A stretch of DNA of 64,000 nucleotides. It comes from Solen grandis. Taxonomy: Eukaryota > Mollusca > Bivalvia > Adapedonta > Solenidae. Every line of letters starts with the position of its first letter. The first letter of the stretch is position 1. The DNA lies in assembly GCA_021229015.1 (NCBI GenBank), contig CM037783.1, positions 60,115,746-60,179,745 on the forward strand. The letters are read 5' to 3'. The translations under genes were made by a program, and so were the position numbers. The notes under the pieces were generated by a model that saw nothing but the letters and a program-made list of their open reading frames with translations, was not told where the DNA came from and searched no databases. Positions 28,501-42,789 of this stretch are shown here, piece after piece.

Positions 28501-31500
28501 GCATTAAAATCAATAAATCCCTTAAGAATGTCAAATAAGTTGGAGAAAGCTTGTCTGGACTCGCTGAGATGTCAGTACATCAAGATGGAAACATGGATTA
28601 CCTCCCTTGATTCAGTTGACTTGTTCAAATCAGTGTGATTCCCTTTTTGGATACGTTCTTCTTGATCTGGCTGAATGATTAAAATCCGCATAGATTATAC
28701 TCTTCATCCTTTTGACTGATTTAAATATTCAAGTCGTCATGCATTATGCCCCTTGTTCTGGTTTATTTGATATTATGCTCCTTCATCTCTAGTCTATATT
28801 GAATATGTTGCATAGATCAAATAAAGTCAACATTGATTATGCCCCTTAATAAGTCAGGCTGCTGGTTGAATCTTCTCATCTACTTTGCTAGTTTAAGTTA
28901 TATTCAATATTCATCTGATTTAACAAGAGCTGTCCAATAAGACAGCGCGCTCGACTTTTCTCAGTTTGCCATTAAAGAAAGGGCCAATCTTTGATGTTAT
29001 TAGAGGTTGTTGCCCAACCTATTTGCTATTTGTAAATACAGCCAAAAAATATCTAAGTATAAAAGGGTAAAATTGAAAATACACTGCATATAGGATTATG
29101 GGCCCTGCCAGTAAAGTTGAGGTAGTGTGGGTAAACAATAAATAAGTATTCCAAGTTATGGTGGAATACCTGTGATAGTATTGAAAATATACAACTTTGT
29201 AAAAAAATTAACCATGCTTTCGGCTGTTTTCTAAGTATGAAAGGGGCATAATTCAAGAAGTAGTACAGCCAGGGTTATGGGCCTTGCTAGTAAGGCAGAG
29301 GTAGTGATGGTGAATAAGTACTTGAAGTTTCAGTCAAATACATGTGATAGTACAACTATGTAAAAAAATTACCATGATTTTGGTTGTTTTCTAAGTATGA
29401 AAGTGGCATAACTTAAGAAGTAGTACAGCAAGAGTTATGGGCCTTGTTAGTATGGTAGAGGTAATGATGGTGAATATGTACTTGAAGTTTCAGTTGAATA
29501 CCATAGATAGTATTGAACTAACTTTGTAAAAGCTTTAACCTTGATTTTGGCTGTTTTGTAAGTATGAAAGGGGCATAACTCCAAAAATAGGGTAGCCAGG
29601 GTTGTGGGCCTTAGAAGTAAGGTAGAAGTGATGATGGTGAATAAGTATTTTAAGTTTGGGTGGAATACCTTTGATAGTATTTAAGTTATTGATGTTTGAA
29701 AAAAACTTTAACCTTGTGTTGCAATGCCGACCCGACGCCCGAGTGACAGTATAAGCTCTCATTTTCTTCGAAAAGTCGAGCTAAAAATAGCTACAATGAA
29801 ATATTTAATAATGGTGGGGTGTGCTCCAGAGCATAATTTGATAATCCTCAGCTTGAATCAGCAAGGATTATGGCCCTTGATGTCATTGAATGACTTGACT
29901 ATTTGAGTTTACCGTCGCCTCAACAGTATTTCAGTCATATAGCGACATCCAGCTAATTACAGGTGGAGGAAGACCCTGAATGCATTGAGACATCCGGGTA
30001 GAACCATTGACCTACCGCAAGCCAGCTGGAAAGCTTCCTTCCTCACATGAAAATCTGAATGACCCTGCCGGGAATCGAACCCACGTGATGAGGGTCTGAG
30101 TGAGTGTTAAAGTCAGCGACTTTACCCTCTCGGCCACGGAGGCCCCTCATTGAATGACTGTTCCAGTTAGACCAGTACATCCCTTACTTCAACCTTCCTC
30201 AAGACAGAAGAGCTTGTCCACATACTTCAAGAGACATCAGATCCTGTCTGATCAAGACAGACAAACTTACAGGATAAGCCCACCTCGACTTATCTCTGTG
30301 TTTATGTTGATTCTTGGATTATCCCAGGCTTATACGGACCTGATTGTTCCCTCTTTATGCAGACTATTATAAACAGTCCCCTAGCTACTAGACGGCAGGG
30401 AACCAGACAGTTGTATCTCTCAAAGTCATCATAGAGGACTTAAGTTGTTCCTGATCTGTCCCATACTAAGGAAGTACCCCTGACTATCGTAAATTACTGA
30501 CATGGGGATTTTATTGGATGAAATCAGGGTAATGAATGAGACTAAATAAATTGTGGTCAATAGAAGTGTACTCAAACTCATCCATCTACAGAGAAAGAAT
30601 TTAATAAAATTCTCTCTTTCTTTATCAAAGGACTGTGTGTTTAGCTATACAGCCTAAAGTTTATCCGTACGAGAAGAAAAATGTAAAAAGAGTGTAAAAT
30701 AGAAAAAGAAATTATGTCTAAAGGCAAAAAAATATTCTGATGGAAGTATTTTTTTTGTAGGACTGAGTAAAAAAGTATTTAGAAAGGGTGATGCAGTATA
30801 TTCGGGGCACTTATAAAAGCTTCAGTGTCTACCACAAGAGAGGTAAGACTACAATAGGAAGGTATTAAAGTAGGATCAATGTGAGCAGGCCTGTAGTCAC
30901 AAGGGCTCAAGTGTTGGTGTCCAAATGATGAGAACGGAGTCTATTTGTCAAGTTCAAACAGTGTTATCTCAAAACACATTGTACATTATCACTTAAAATC
31001 TCATTATCTGTAAGGACCGCCAGTAAATCTGACAAAACTGCTGGAATGGAAAACATATTAAGTAAAACCCGCAAGAAAGATTTAACTGTATAAAATATGT
31101 GTTTTCAGTTAGATTTTTCTTGCAGTGAGGAAGAAGATAAACATAGTTCAAAGTCAAATGTGACACAATGGTAGTTAGATTATAACTGCTGGTTAAAAGT
31201 TCAGACAATTGGAACATCTTGAAGTGGAGGTGAGATGAAATACAAACCTTATAACTCAGTTAGATCCCGTTTACTTAACACTGGTTTACCTCTATATGAT
31301 GGCTTTCCCTTGGGGGCCGGGGGAAATAGCCAGGTAAGATTATGTGAATTTATGAACATATCCAAACATAAAATTGAGAATATAAAATACAGAATGATTC
31401 AATTCAAGTTATCAGTGGTAATTTTCCTTCACCACATATAAGGAAGCAACATAGTATTAACAAGATTTAATTATTCCCCAATAATGTTTGAAACTTCTGC

Positions 31501-34500
31501 AAATCAAATAGAATTGGACAGGTAACTCAACCTGCATAACTTTATCCTAGAATGAATACATTTAGGAGATTCAATATCATGGGGGTTTTATTTTGATATT
31601 TGACAGCAGCATTTCATGACTTTTTATTTTGCCAATTTGGTTAACCCTTTCCCTCATATAGACTCATTTTGACGCACTCAGTAGGTACCACATAAAGCCT
31701 GATCTGCAGAAAACCACAGTTAAACCGTACCAAATTTAATTATAAAGTCCTCATTTCCAGACCACTGAGGAGCAGCGAACAGCAGTTACTCGCAGGCTGA
31801 TCTGTTTTATGCTGTTCGCATAGGTCTTTTCATGGTTTCCTCTATGAGGGAAAGGGTTAAAATACATGAAAATGATGACATTCAGGTAAATATCCATGTT
31901 CACTGTTGGAATAATTTGCTCACTCAGTGAAATAAAGGCACTTTACAGTATTTTATCCAATCTTTTCAGTATATCTGTCACATCCTTTACCTAGTGAATG
32001 TTCAACACATCCGTAAAACCCGGTTTAAATAAACTAGGAATTTGCAATATTCCCTCATTCAAATAAGGTTGCAAAACAAACCTCTGATTAAATTCCCCTC
32101 CCTGCTTCCCACTTGCTCAAAAGCACTGATTCTTCCACAAATCTTTAGTATATACTGTGTCTTGGATACTTGGATACTGTTTTATTCAAGGATAAAAAGT
32201 TTAGTCTATTCTTTTCTGTTTTAAAGAGGATGTTGTTATGTACAAGGACTGGAAACCTTTAACGATCCTAAAGAAAACCTTTTTTTGTTTGCCACAAATG
32301 TATGGCGACTCTGAATAGCTGGATAGAACCTATTAAAACATCTCCCAAGATAACAGAAGCCTACGCTTGCTTCAGACTTCTATTGTCTGCAGAAAAATCT
32401 AGATAGACTGTTTCCTATACATAGTACTGGAGGGGATTGCTGGAAATGTCTATATAGGATGGGGGCCCTTTAGTTAAACATGAGTTATACTGTACCTACA
32501 AACATTAACATGTCCACATGTTTGTGTTCCCTTAAGAGCAACAGGATGTTTTACAAGCCAAACTGTTTATCTTATTTTGATAAACATGGGCACTTGTGGA
32601 TGGCCTATGACAGTATTAATACTTCAGAAATGAAATACCTCTTAAGAGTTTAGACAAATATGCCTGTAATGTAAACCGTTATCTGAATTTCCATTTTCTG
32701 GCTTTCAAGATACGGGAAATGAAATGTCTTGTCATTGAAGTATTATTTTAATGTGTAGTATTTATCTATAAATAGCCTTACTAACATTTGACAGAACTTT
32801 AATAAAGTTGGTATAAAATCGGGCATTTTTGTTTTCTTCATCACCAATTTCCCCAAGTCATCAAAATGACGAGAATTTTTTATCAAAATGGCAAGAATTT
32901 TAAAAAATTGATTGCCTACTGAAAGCACGAACAGACAATTTGCAAGAAATAATCATGAAATACAACTGTCAAATATGTCCTAGACAGCCAAGCAAGGAGA
33001 GAAAGTGGTTGTTGCACCCAGGTGGTTGCTAAATAGGAATTTACTTTTAAGATTATGGAATTATACAGCTCAAAAATATTTGGGCAATTAAAACTGGTGT
33101 CCAATAAAAAAAGATATGACTGAATAACACTCTTATATCTAGTCCACTCACCTCCTCTCCCTTGTTTGAAATGTCAAGTCGCAGTGCCTTGATCTCGCCC
33201 TCATTCCTCTTGATCTGTTCCTCCTTGCGCCCAATTTCCTGCTCCAGGGCAGTGCCCCGGGCCTGGGCCTGTCGTAGACTGTTGTCCAGGCCTGAGATGT
33301 GGCCTTCCAGCTGCCTGACTTCATCCTTGTGGCGTTGCTGGGACTGGGCCAGGCTCAATTGTAGATGACCACAGTTCTGCTCCAGTCGGTCAATCTGTTG
33401 CCATGGAGACAAGGAAATGTAAAATTATTGCATTTTCAATATAATAATATATAGTAATATAATTCTTATCAAACATTCCTCACAAAAATTTAAGAAAATT
33501 GGTAATAAGTGATCCAACTCATGGAACATTTTAATTTTTTTAATCTCCTGACATATTTTCTGTAAAAGTTTTACTATTCTGTAACTATATACATGTAAGG
33601 TATGGTCAAAGACATACACTTCTCTTACCATAAATTTAATTTAAATAAATCATTATTATGTTAGCAAAGCATCATTTTCAATAGGTTGTATAAGACAAAC
33701 TTGCAGTACAGTTTCATTTACTAACTTCACTTCCATGTAAAACCCCCAACATGTCCCTCACCTCTTTCAAGGCACTATTCTTCTGTTCCCGGACTCCCGC
33801 GAAGTCCACCTTGAGGTCATTGAGCTGGTCCTGGTGGTCGGAGAGGATCCGGAGTTTGTTGTGAAGCTCGTTCTGTGTCTCCTCGAGAGTATACTCGAGC
33901 TGAGTGATCCTCTCCTCCTTCTCGATGAACTCCTGGTCGCTATGGTTATGCTCACCCTGGTATGACAGAAGCTCATTCTCAAGTCGCTTCGACTTCTCCT
34001 CAAACTTCAGAGACTGGAATATAAATAAAATACATAAGCTTAAATACTTTTTTTCGAATAATATCTAGGGTTTCATTATCATCTACTACAAACTACAAAG
34101 AATGTTGTAAGCAAAAATATCCATTTTGAAAAAGCAATGCAATCTCTATTATTTTTTAACACAAACAGCCTATTTTCACAACTGTATTTTTTAAGTCAAA
34201 GCAAACAAACACCTGTTTGAATCTGCTATCTTAAGTATAAAAACAATTTATTAAATAAAAAAAAAAAAAAGACTGAAAAAATAACACTTGTATACCATTT
34301 TGAAGCATATGAACAAATGGTTCACTTGCAAAAAGTAAACCCCTCCAGACTGATATTAATCATTGAATTTGAGCACAATATATAAATAACAAAAATATAA
34401 ATAAAATGCCCATTTCAGATAATCATTAAGACATTGTAAGAAGTGCTGGTACCCACCTCGGCCTGCAGGTCCTGGTTCCGGTCCTTCAGGTTCTTGATGT

Positions 34501-36191
34501 TCTCCTCAGCCTCTTGTATCCGGTTCTGACTCAGCGACAGTTCCTCCTGAGACGAGTTCAGCTCCTGCGTCAGCTGCTCTATCACATCTTCACACTTCTC
34601 AACCTCGTGTTTAGACTCGCTGTACATCTTGTTCAGGTTCTCTAGGTCGTTCCTCAATGCTTCCATTGTCTGTTCTTTCTCCAATTCACGGTTGCGAGCA
34701 TCAGCTAGTTTCTCCTGCAGGGACTTGACCGTTCCGTCCAGGTGTGAGACCTGGTTGTTGCTCTGGGCGTACTTCTGTTTGTAGCTGCTGAGAGAAGCGT
34801 CAAGGACCTGGAGTTCATCACGGGCCTTGCTGAGCTGGTCCTCCAGTACCAAGATCTGCTGCTTGTGTTCTGAAATGGTCTGGTCCTGGTGGCTGATGTT
34901 GTCAAGGTGACGCTGAACCTGTAACACACACACATGGACTGGTTACACACACAGTGTATACATCTAAATACAGACGTACAGATCAGAACTACCTTCAACT
35001 AGCCTTGACTTCTGTTATGGAATAGTTCTAATAGTAAATACCACTTTCAACTTTTTTCTTCATTTTTTTTATCTGATAGATGGTTTCATATCAAATGCCT
35101 TCTCCTATAGGAGCTGTCTGATCTGGGTCTGCTCTGTTTGCTCATACAATATTGTGGTTCTACACAGTCTGCAAGGTAAAGAAAAAATCCACTGTTTCAT
35201 ATACTTTGAGGTTATATTCATGAACATTCAGGAGGAAAAGGGTTAACCACCCTTAAAAAGAAGTCTTTCAACTTTATGAGATAGCTCATATTAACTTACA
35301 TCTATATTGGTTTCCTCCTGTAACTGGCGGAAGCGCTCCAGCTCGTCTCCGAGGGACTTGTTGTTGGCCGCCAGCTCCATGTTCTGGGCCTGCGACTCCT
35401 CCAATTCAGTCTTGGTAAGGTGGATCTCGCTCCTCATCGACTCTATGTCGCCCTGGAAACGCTTCACCTCCTGGGCATGGGTTCCCTTCATCACCTGAAG
35501 GTCGGTCTTCATCTGCTCAATTGTCCGCAGGTGGTTCTTGATCTATGTTAACACAAGGTCAGAGGTCAAGGTCATGAACTTAGGGTCAAGGTCAATAACT
35601 GATAGAGAAAACCAAACCTTCTGAATTATGCAATGTTTCTTTAAACATTTACATGTACTTTAAATCTACTTTTGATTCCTTGGGATCACTTTCTCAACAT
35701 CTTCCAAATATTTACTAAAGGTGTATTATAAGTAAAGACTTTTATAAACAAATTAATATCAAATATGAAGAAAAAAATTGAACTGTTGAACTGGTTAACA
35801 TACACACGTTCTAAACATTTTCTATGTTAAGATGAGGCTCCACTCTGCTAGATGTTAAACATAACACGTTAACAACATTATATGCTAAAAGAACACAACT
35901 TTAAAACAACACATTACACAGCTTACTAGAGAATGTCTCACATTTCCTTGGACTGATAACAGTCTAGAAACTTGGTTATTGCAAGGAGCTAGCTGCAAAA
36001 GGGGTCTCTTGACCACACGGTACCAACAAACTATTCTAAATTTAATGGGTGTCTTCACAGCCAGGAACTGTAGGGTTATAAAGTGCTGGACTGAGAATGT
36101 CCTAGCCACACTGGGTGTAGCATCACTGTCTTTTGTGACAGATGGGTGCAATATCCGGGCAGTAGGTGAGATGAACTTGTCATAGTCGTAC

Positions 36192-36229
<38 letters not shown>

Positions 36230-39200
36230 CTGTGGGCTGTGTGTCAGCAGTGTCACGTGTCTTAAGCCATAGTTGAGATTGAAAAGGGAGAATTAAACTA
36301 ACTTGTTGATAAGGTACAGTGAAGTTTCATTTTATTTAAAGACTATCTCAATATAAGAACCACCTTATAAGAATCTTTACTTTTTCATTTCATTTTACAA
36401 TCGGTTACATACCTTACTATTATTACCCCTATTTTCAGGACCCTTTCCCTCCCGACTTCATTTCACTTGACAATTAGTGCATTTTGTTATTAGGACCAGA
36501 TAACCAAGGCTTCAGTGGTGGTCTTAACATAAGTGTCATTTGTATAAACTGTATAATGGTTTACACTTTACTGATATTCAATTGTTTACTGAATATACTG
36601 GTAAAAATTTATAAGAGAATGTTTCAAGTAAACCGCAGTTGAAGCTAAAGTAACAGAATTTTCTCAATTAATTACTTATCTGATTACCTTCCTGATAAAG
36701 AAGATATCCGACAAGCTTCATGACAATGCCTGAGTAGCATCAATGTCACTTACCATTATACAGTATAGCCTACAAGATTTCCAGACAAAATCTATGCCAT
36801 GAGTGGTCCTTATGTTACAACTTGGCAAGTAAAAGTTACAAAAAAAAAAAAACAACAACAGAGCAACAACAAAAAAACTGTTTACAAGTCTTTTGGGGTC
36901 CATGACACATTGAGACACTGGGACAGATCCAAACAGACCTAACTATAAAGACCTCTGGCATTGTTGCCATGGTAACAAAAGATGCAGAGCAGGGGGCGGA
37001 GGTTACACTACAAGGGGGGGACAATACATCAGAAGCTGTCATACAATATACAGCATTTACTGCCAAGAGAGGGGCAGATATCTAATAGTACCAATACAAC
37101 TTTAAAAAAAAACAGTTGATAGAATGACTGATATATCTATGAAGTCATACAATTTGATAAGAGCATTGAATGATCTACAGAAAGATTGTCTGAGCGAATA
37201 AAAGATTAATCACAACTGTGTCATGATGCCTGATACATGGAGACAGTGTATTGTAGTTTGATATGTAGCACAACTCTTATCATTTAAAGTTATAACTTAT
37301 CTTACAACAGTGGTATTGTATGTACAGTGATAATACATTTAAATCACACAGATATATATGTATTTTATATATATGAAAACATTCCAGAGATGGAATATAA
37401 AATCATTCAGCAATTTCAATTAATTGATATAAATTAAAGCATACTTTAGGAACCACAATATTTCAGTAACACTTATTAGAAGTTGTTTCTTTTAGATGAT
37501 ATTGGAATAAAGTAATCATACAAACATTTTGAAGCCAAAAAAAAATGATATTAACTGCGGACATTACATGCTAGTCTGACATGTACATAACATGCAGAAA
37601 GACAGACAATTAGATGTCACCATGGTTACATCACATGTTGTGAGTGAGGAAGCATTATGATTGGCTAATACCATGACATTACCTGGTGTTGGTTCTAGAA
37701 GGGTCACAAATGGGCAAAATAATCAAAAGTGTATAACAAGCATAAAACATTGAAAATATAATAAAAACTAAGAATGTCAAAGTGACAGGAGAGGGAAAAA
37801 AGAAAGTGGGGCCAATAATGATAAGAAAGAAGTAACAGCATATAGGGGTTTAAAGAGCCAAGAGGTTGATATAGTTGTTTTTTTTTGTTTTGTTTTTTTA
37901 TTTCATTTCAGCTGCTTTCCTCACAATTTAAAAAAATAACAAGAATTATCACTGAAGGTGATTTATATTCCTACACAGCACTCTTACACACAGAGTATGA
38001 TAAGACAAGGTATTATTTTAGCAAATTCAAAAAGAGTCAAAAAGTTGCCATAACAGTGTAATATTATGGATTTTGCAAAAAGTCAAACTCAGCCTTAAAT
38101 TTATTGAGATACACATGTGTACAAAATATTATATGAATTTGTCAACCTTTTCATGAGTTATTGATTGGTCAACAGACAACAGACAGCTGTACTAACAAGC
38201 TAATTTCTATATACCCCTACCCACCCCATTCCACAATTTTTTTTTGTGAAGGTATAATTAAAACTGATTTAATAAAAGGTGAACCATTCCTGATAAACTT
38301 TCTATGAAATAAATTTCTATAAAAATGGCCCATTATGCAAGTTAATCACTAACTGATACAAAATAGGTGTAAAAAAAATGCAGAGCATGTATATATATTT
38401 CATATAAAATTTAATTGATAATAAAAATGTCACTGATGATATTTGTAATAATAATAATGAGTGCATTTGTTCATAACCATTCCATGTTGTGCATAGATAT
38501 TTGGTATTCAGATTTGATAACCATTCCATGTGGTGCATAGATATTTGGTATTCAGATTTGATAACCATTCCATGTTGTGCATAGATATTTGGTGTTCAGA
38601 TTTGATAACCATTCAATGTGGTACATAGATATTTGGTATTCAGATTTGATAACCATTCCATGTGGTGCATAGATATTTGGTATTCAGATTTGATAACCAT
38701 TCAATGTGGTGCATAGATATTTGGTATTCAGATTTGATAACCATTCCATGTTGTGCATAGATATTTGGTATTCAGATTTGATAACCATTCCATGTTGTGC
38801 ATAGATATTTGGTATTCAGATTTGATAACCATTCAATGTGGTGCATAGATATTTGGTATTCAGATTTGATAACCATTCCATGTTGTGCATAGATATTTGA
38901 TATTCAGATTTGATAACCATTCCATGTGGTGCATAGATATTTGGTATTCAGATTTGATAACCATTCAATGTGGTGCATAGATATTTGGTATTCAGATATG
39001 ATAACCATTCAATGTGGTGCATAGATATTTGGTATTCAGATGTGATAACCATTCCATGTTGTGCATATATATTTGGTATTCAGATGTGATAAGCATTCCA
39101 TTTTGTGCTTAGATATTTGGTATTCAGATTTGATAACCATTCAATGTGGTGCATAGATATTTGGTATTCAGATTTGATAACCATTCAATGTGGTGCATAG

Positions 39201-42200
39201 ATATTTGGTATTCAGATTTGATAAGCATTCCATGTGGTGCATAGATATTTGGTATTCAGATTTGATAACCATTCAATGTGGTGCATAGATATTTGGTATT
39301 CAGATTTGATAACCATTCCATGTGGTGCATAGATATTTGGTATTCAGATTTGATAACATTCTGTGAATGATGATTACAAGTGTTCATTGTAGTAATGACT
39401 TTATTCTTTACCTTGAAGCCCTCAAAATGTTCAATGTCTTTCAAAACATATATATAGAAAATAAAGCAATCACATGCACTTGGATGATAAATAGTTTCAC
39501 AATACCCATATAAAACTGATGCTGGCATTCTGTGAGTCATCATACACAATAAAATAATGATTTAAAATCCAACACAATTTTCTCTAAAATCTCAGCTTGC
39601 ATGGAAATGTAATAAAAAGAAAAGAAAATTTGCACATTACATGCTGAACTAGACCAGCATGCTTTATTTGGTCACATGACTTGTTTACCTGTCTGTGATT
39701 GGCTAATCCTGACCTCTAGCTAGTGACTGACTGATGTACCATGAGAATGACTTTTCTGCTTTCACTGTTTATTTTTTTATTCAAAGATTTTAAGAGATTT
39801 CTTTTTGCAAATATACAAAATTGGCAAAATCAAATATAACTAAAGACAGATTTAGTCAATTTGGCAATATTCATCATTAAGAATATCTCCAATTGATTTA
39901 ACTTAACACTGAACAACCCCCACCACCAAACAAAAACAAGAGGGCCAAGATGGCCCTGTGTCGCTCACCTGAGTAAGATGGCTGTGTTAGGCATAATGAC
40001 AAAAAATCTGGCATCTAAAGTATTTTTCTAACATTTGACTAAGTGACCTACATATTGATCCTACCTGAATTTGCACTCAACTGGGAATTCATGCAGTCAT
40101 CATTCATATCAAGTTTAATGAAGACTGAGACAAAAATGTAGGCCTGTAGAGTGTTCACAAGGTTTTTCTAAGATTTGATCTGGTGACCTAGTTTTTGACC
40201 CCACATGACCCAATTTTGAACTCATCGAGATATTATGTAGACAAACATCCTGACCAAATTTTATGAAGATTGGGCCAAAACTGTAGCCTGAAGAGTGTTC
40301 ACAAGGTTTTTCTAAACTTTGACCTGGTGACCTACTTTTTGACCCCATATGACCCAATTTCGAACTCATCTGAGATATCATGTAGACAAACATCCTGATC
40401 AACTTTCATGAAGATTGGGCCAAAACTGTGGCCTCTAGAGTGTTCACAAGGTTTTTATAAGATTTGACCCGGTGACCTAGTTTTTGACCCCACATGACCA
40501 AATTTCGAACTCATCTGAGATATCATGTAGACAAACATCCTGATGAAGCAAGGTTTTTATAAGATTTGACCGTGACCTAGTTTTTGACCCCACATGACCC
40601 AATTTCGAACTCATCCGAGATATCATGTAGACAAACATCCTGATCAACTTTCATGAAGATTGGGCCAAAACTGTGGCCTCTAGAGTGTTCACAAGGTTTT
40701 TATAAGATTTGACCTGGTGACCTAGTTTTTGACCCCACATGACCCAATTTCGAACTCATCCGAGATATCATGTAGACAAACATTCTGACCAAGTTTCATG
40801 AAGATTGGGCCAAAACTGTGGCCTGTAGAGTGTTCACAAGGTTTTTCTAAGATTTGACCTGGTGACCTAGTTTTTGACCCCACGTGACCCAATTTCGAAC
40901 TCATCCGAGATATCATGTAGACAAACATCCTGATCAACTTTCATGAAGATTGGGCCAAAACTGTGGCCTCTAGAGTGTTCCAACATGTAGACAAAAAAAT
41001 CCTGACCAAGTTTCATGAAGATTGGGCCAAAACTGTGGCCTCTAGAGTGTTCACAAGCAATTGTTGATGACAGATGACGGACAAAAGGCGATCACAAAAG
41101 CTCACCCGAGCACAAGTGCTCAGGTGAGCTAAAAAAAACAACATAGCCCCTCAAAACCATTGAGCAGACTTCATTTATATCACTGTTTTTGAGCATTAAA
41201 ATATTTGTCAAAAATCAATCTCCATTCCATTTTTTTTTAAATATGAGCAAATGATCCAAACTGATTTTATTTAAGACTGTTGATAAAAACAAACAAACCC
41301 CAAAACAATTTTTATTTTGGTATCTTTTATTATATATACAGTCAAACTTCGGTGACTCGAAGACTGAAAACTGGAACACCATACTTGACTCGAACACATT
41401 TCACGGCCCCAGCATAAACTGTTCTTAATTCTATATTGTTCGACCTGGGATGAGTTGAACACTGATGGCTGGAACTCTCGAACTAAATTTCAGGCCTGAG
41501 ATTAAAAGTGCTATGTATTTCACACCTATCGGCTGAACCTCCCCACCCGTGATGTTCGCTGGGGGACTTATTGCAACCTGTGGTGCAGCTTGTTTTTCAC
41601 ACATTATGGGATTGGCACAATCAGCGGTTCAATAATTAACACATTTAAAGTGTAATAAGATGATACAAGTTAACGCTGATCATGTTACAAATCAAAGGAG
41701 GAATTTGTTTAATTGATTTAATGGGATTTACAACTTACACATAGGCCGATATATATGTACATGTACATGTATGAATTGTGTGTCATCATTGATGTTTATG
41801 ATTTGATCTTGACAGCTGCTGTTTTATTGATTTATATATGTTTTAAAAGAATAACAAAGATAAGGTTTTTTATTTAATGTTACCTCTATCATTTTTTTGC
41901 CGATGTTATTTTCAAAATATGATATCTACTTTAATCAATCAATTCTAAAGGACGGCCTAATAATCAATTTTTTAATACACGTACGTATGTATATCATCAT
42001 AGCCATGGTTGGATCGAACCACCGATGACAAACAAATTGCCGTTCCCCTAGTCTGTTAGAGTCACCGAAGTTCAACCGTATATATGGGTCACACTTTTAC
42101 TACTTTATATATGTTTATCATTTCATAACCTGAATATCAAAATCTGAAAATGTGTTGATAAATAATTTGGAAATAAATACATTACAAGACAAACAAAAAA

Positions 42201-42750
42201 AAGTAATCAGTCAGTTCTAGCTATCGGACAGTAAGTACGGCCTCAAATGAGATCTTGTAAGGAAAGAAAATTACAATTGTAAAGACAAGGTAGACAGGTA
42301 GAAAATATTGTGCATCCTTCTAAATGGAAGAATGCATAAGAAAAACAGATCATTGTAAGAAGATTTGAAAAAGAGGGTGTGTCAATACCAATTAAATTTC
42401 AATAAAAAAAACATAAAACCCCTTCCAAGTTTATATTTGAAAAATATATATCATGTTAAATGTAAAATAACACTTTGTCTCTATTTTTTAAGAAAAGGAA
42501 AGATATTTTGGAGTTTAGATATGGGACATGATATGCAATATATTCTATTTTATAATTACCAGTATATTTTTTTTCCTATTAATAAGCAAAAAGTAAGAAA
42601 AAGGAAAAAAATAATGATCAGGGGAGGTAACATTTCCCAGAAAAAGGCACCTACCTCTTGCAGAGTTATCTCCTGTTCATGCTGTAATTGCTGAATGGTT
42701 TTTTGGTCCCGGGCATTCTAAGGGAAACAATAAATACATTGTAAAATAAT

Positions 42751-42789
<39 letters not shown>

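Larger units (their letters stand above)
18126..33151 (-). other. 15-kb intron / upstream region of the short isoform
   Basis: This lies between exon 15 and exon 16. It contains SINEs, a family-B element, a TTAA MITE and a 21-bp array (listed separately), and otherwise AT-rich sequence. No further coiled-coil exon was found. The promoter and noncoding first exon of the short isoform should lie here. A GC-richer patch at 20630-20760 is one place to look, without direct evidence. Confidence 0.6.
35543..42654 (-). other. 7-kb intron between exons 11 and 12
   Basis: It holds a (GA)n run at 36194-36227, AT-rich filler to 38.4 kb, the 44-bp array, a family-A element and a Tigger-like element (each listed). 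A short minus-strand stretch near 39411-39450 has a GTAAAG donor-like end but no matching acceptor and was not called. Confidence 0.6.

Noticed and set aside
39411..39450. Possible extra exon (KDIEHFEGFK with a GTAAAG donor-like end)
   Set aside because: No suitable acceptor or phase on the other side, and it abuts the 44-bp array.
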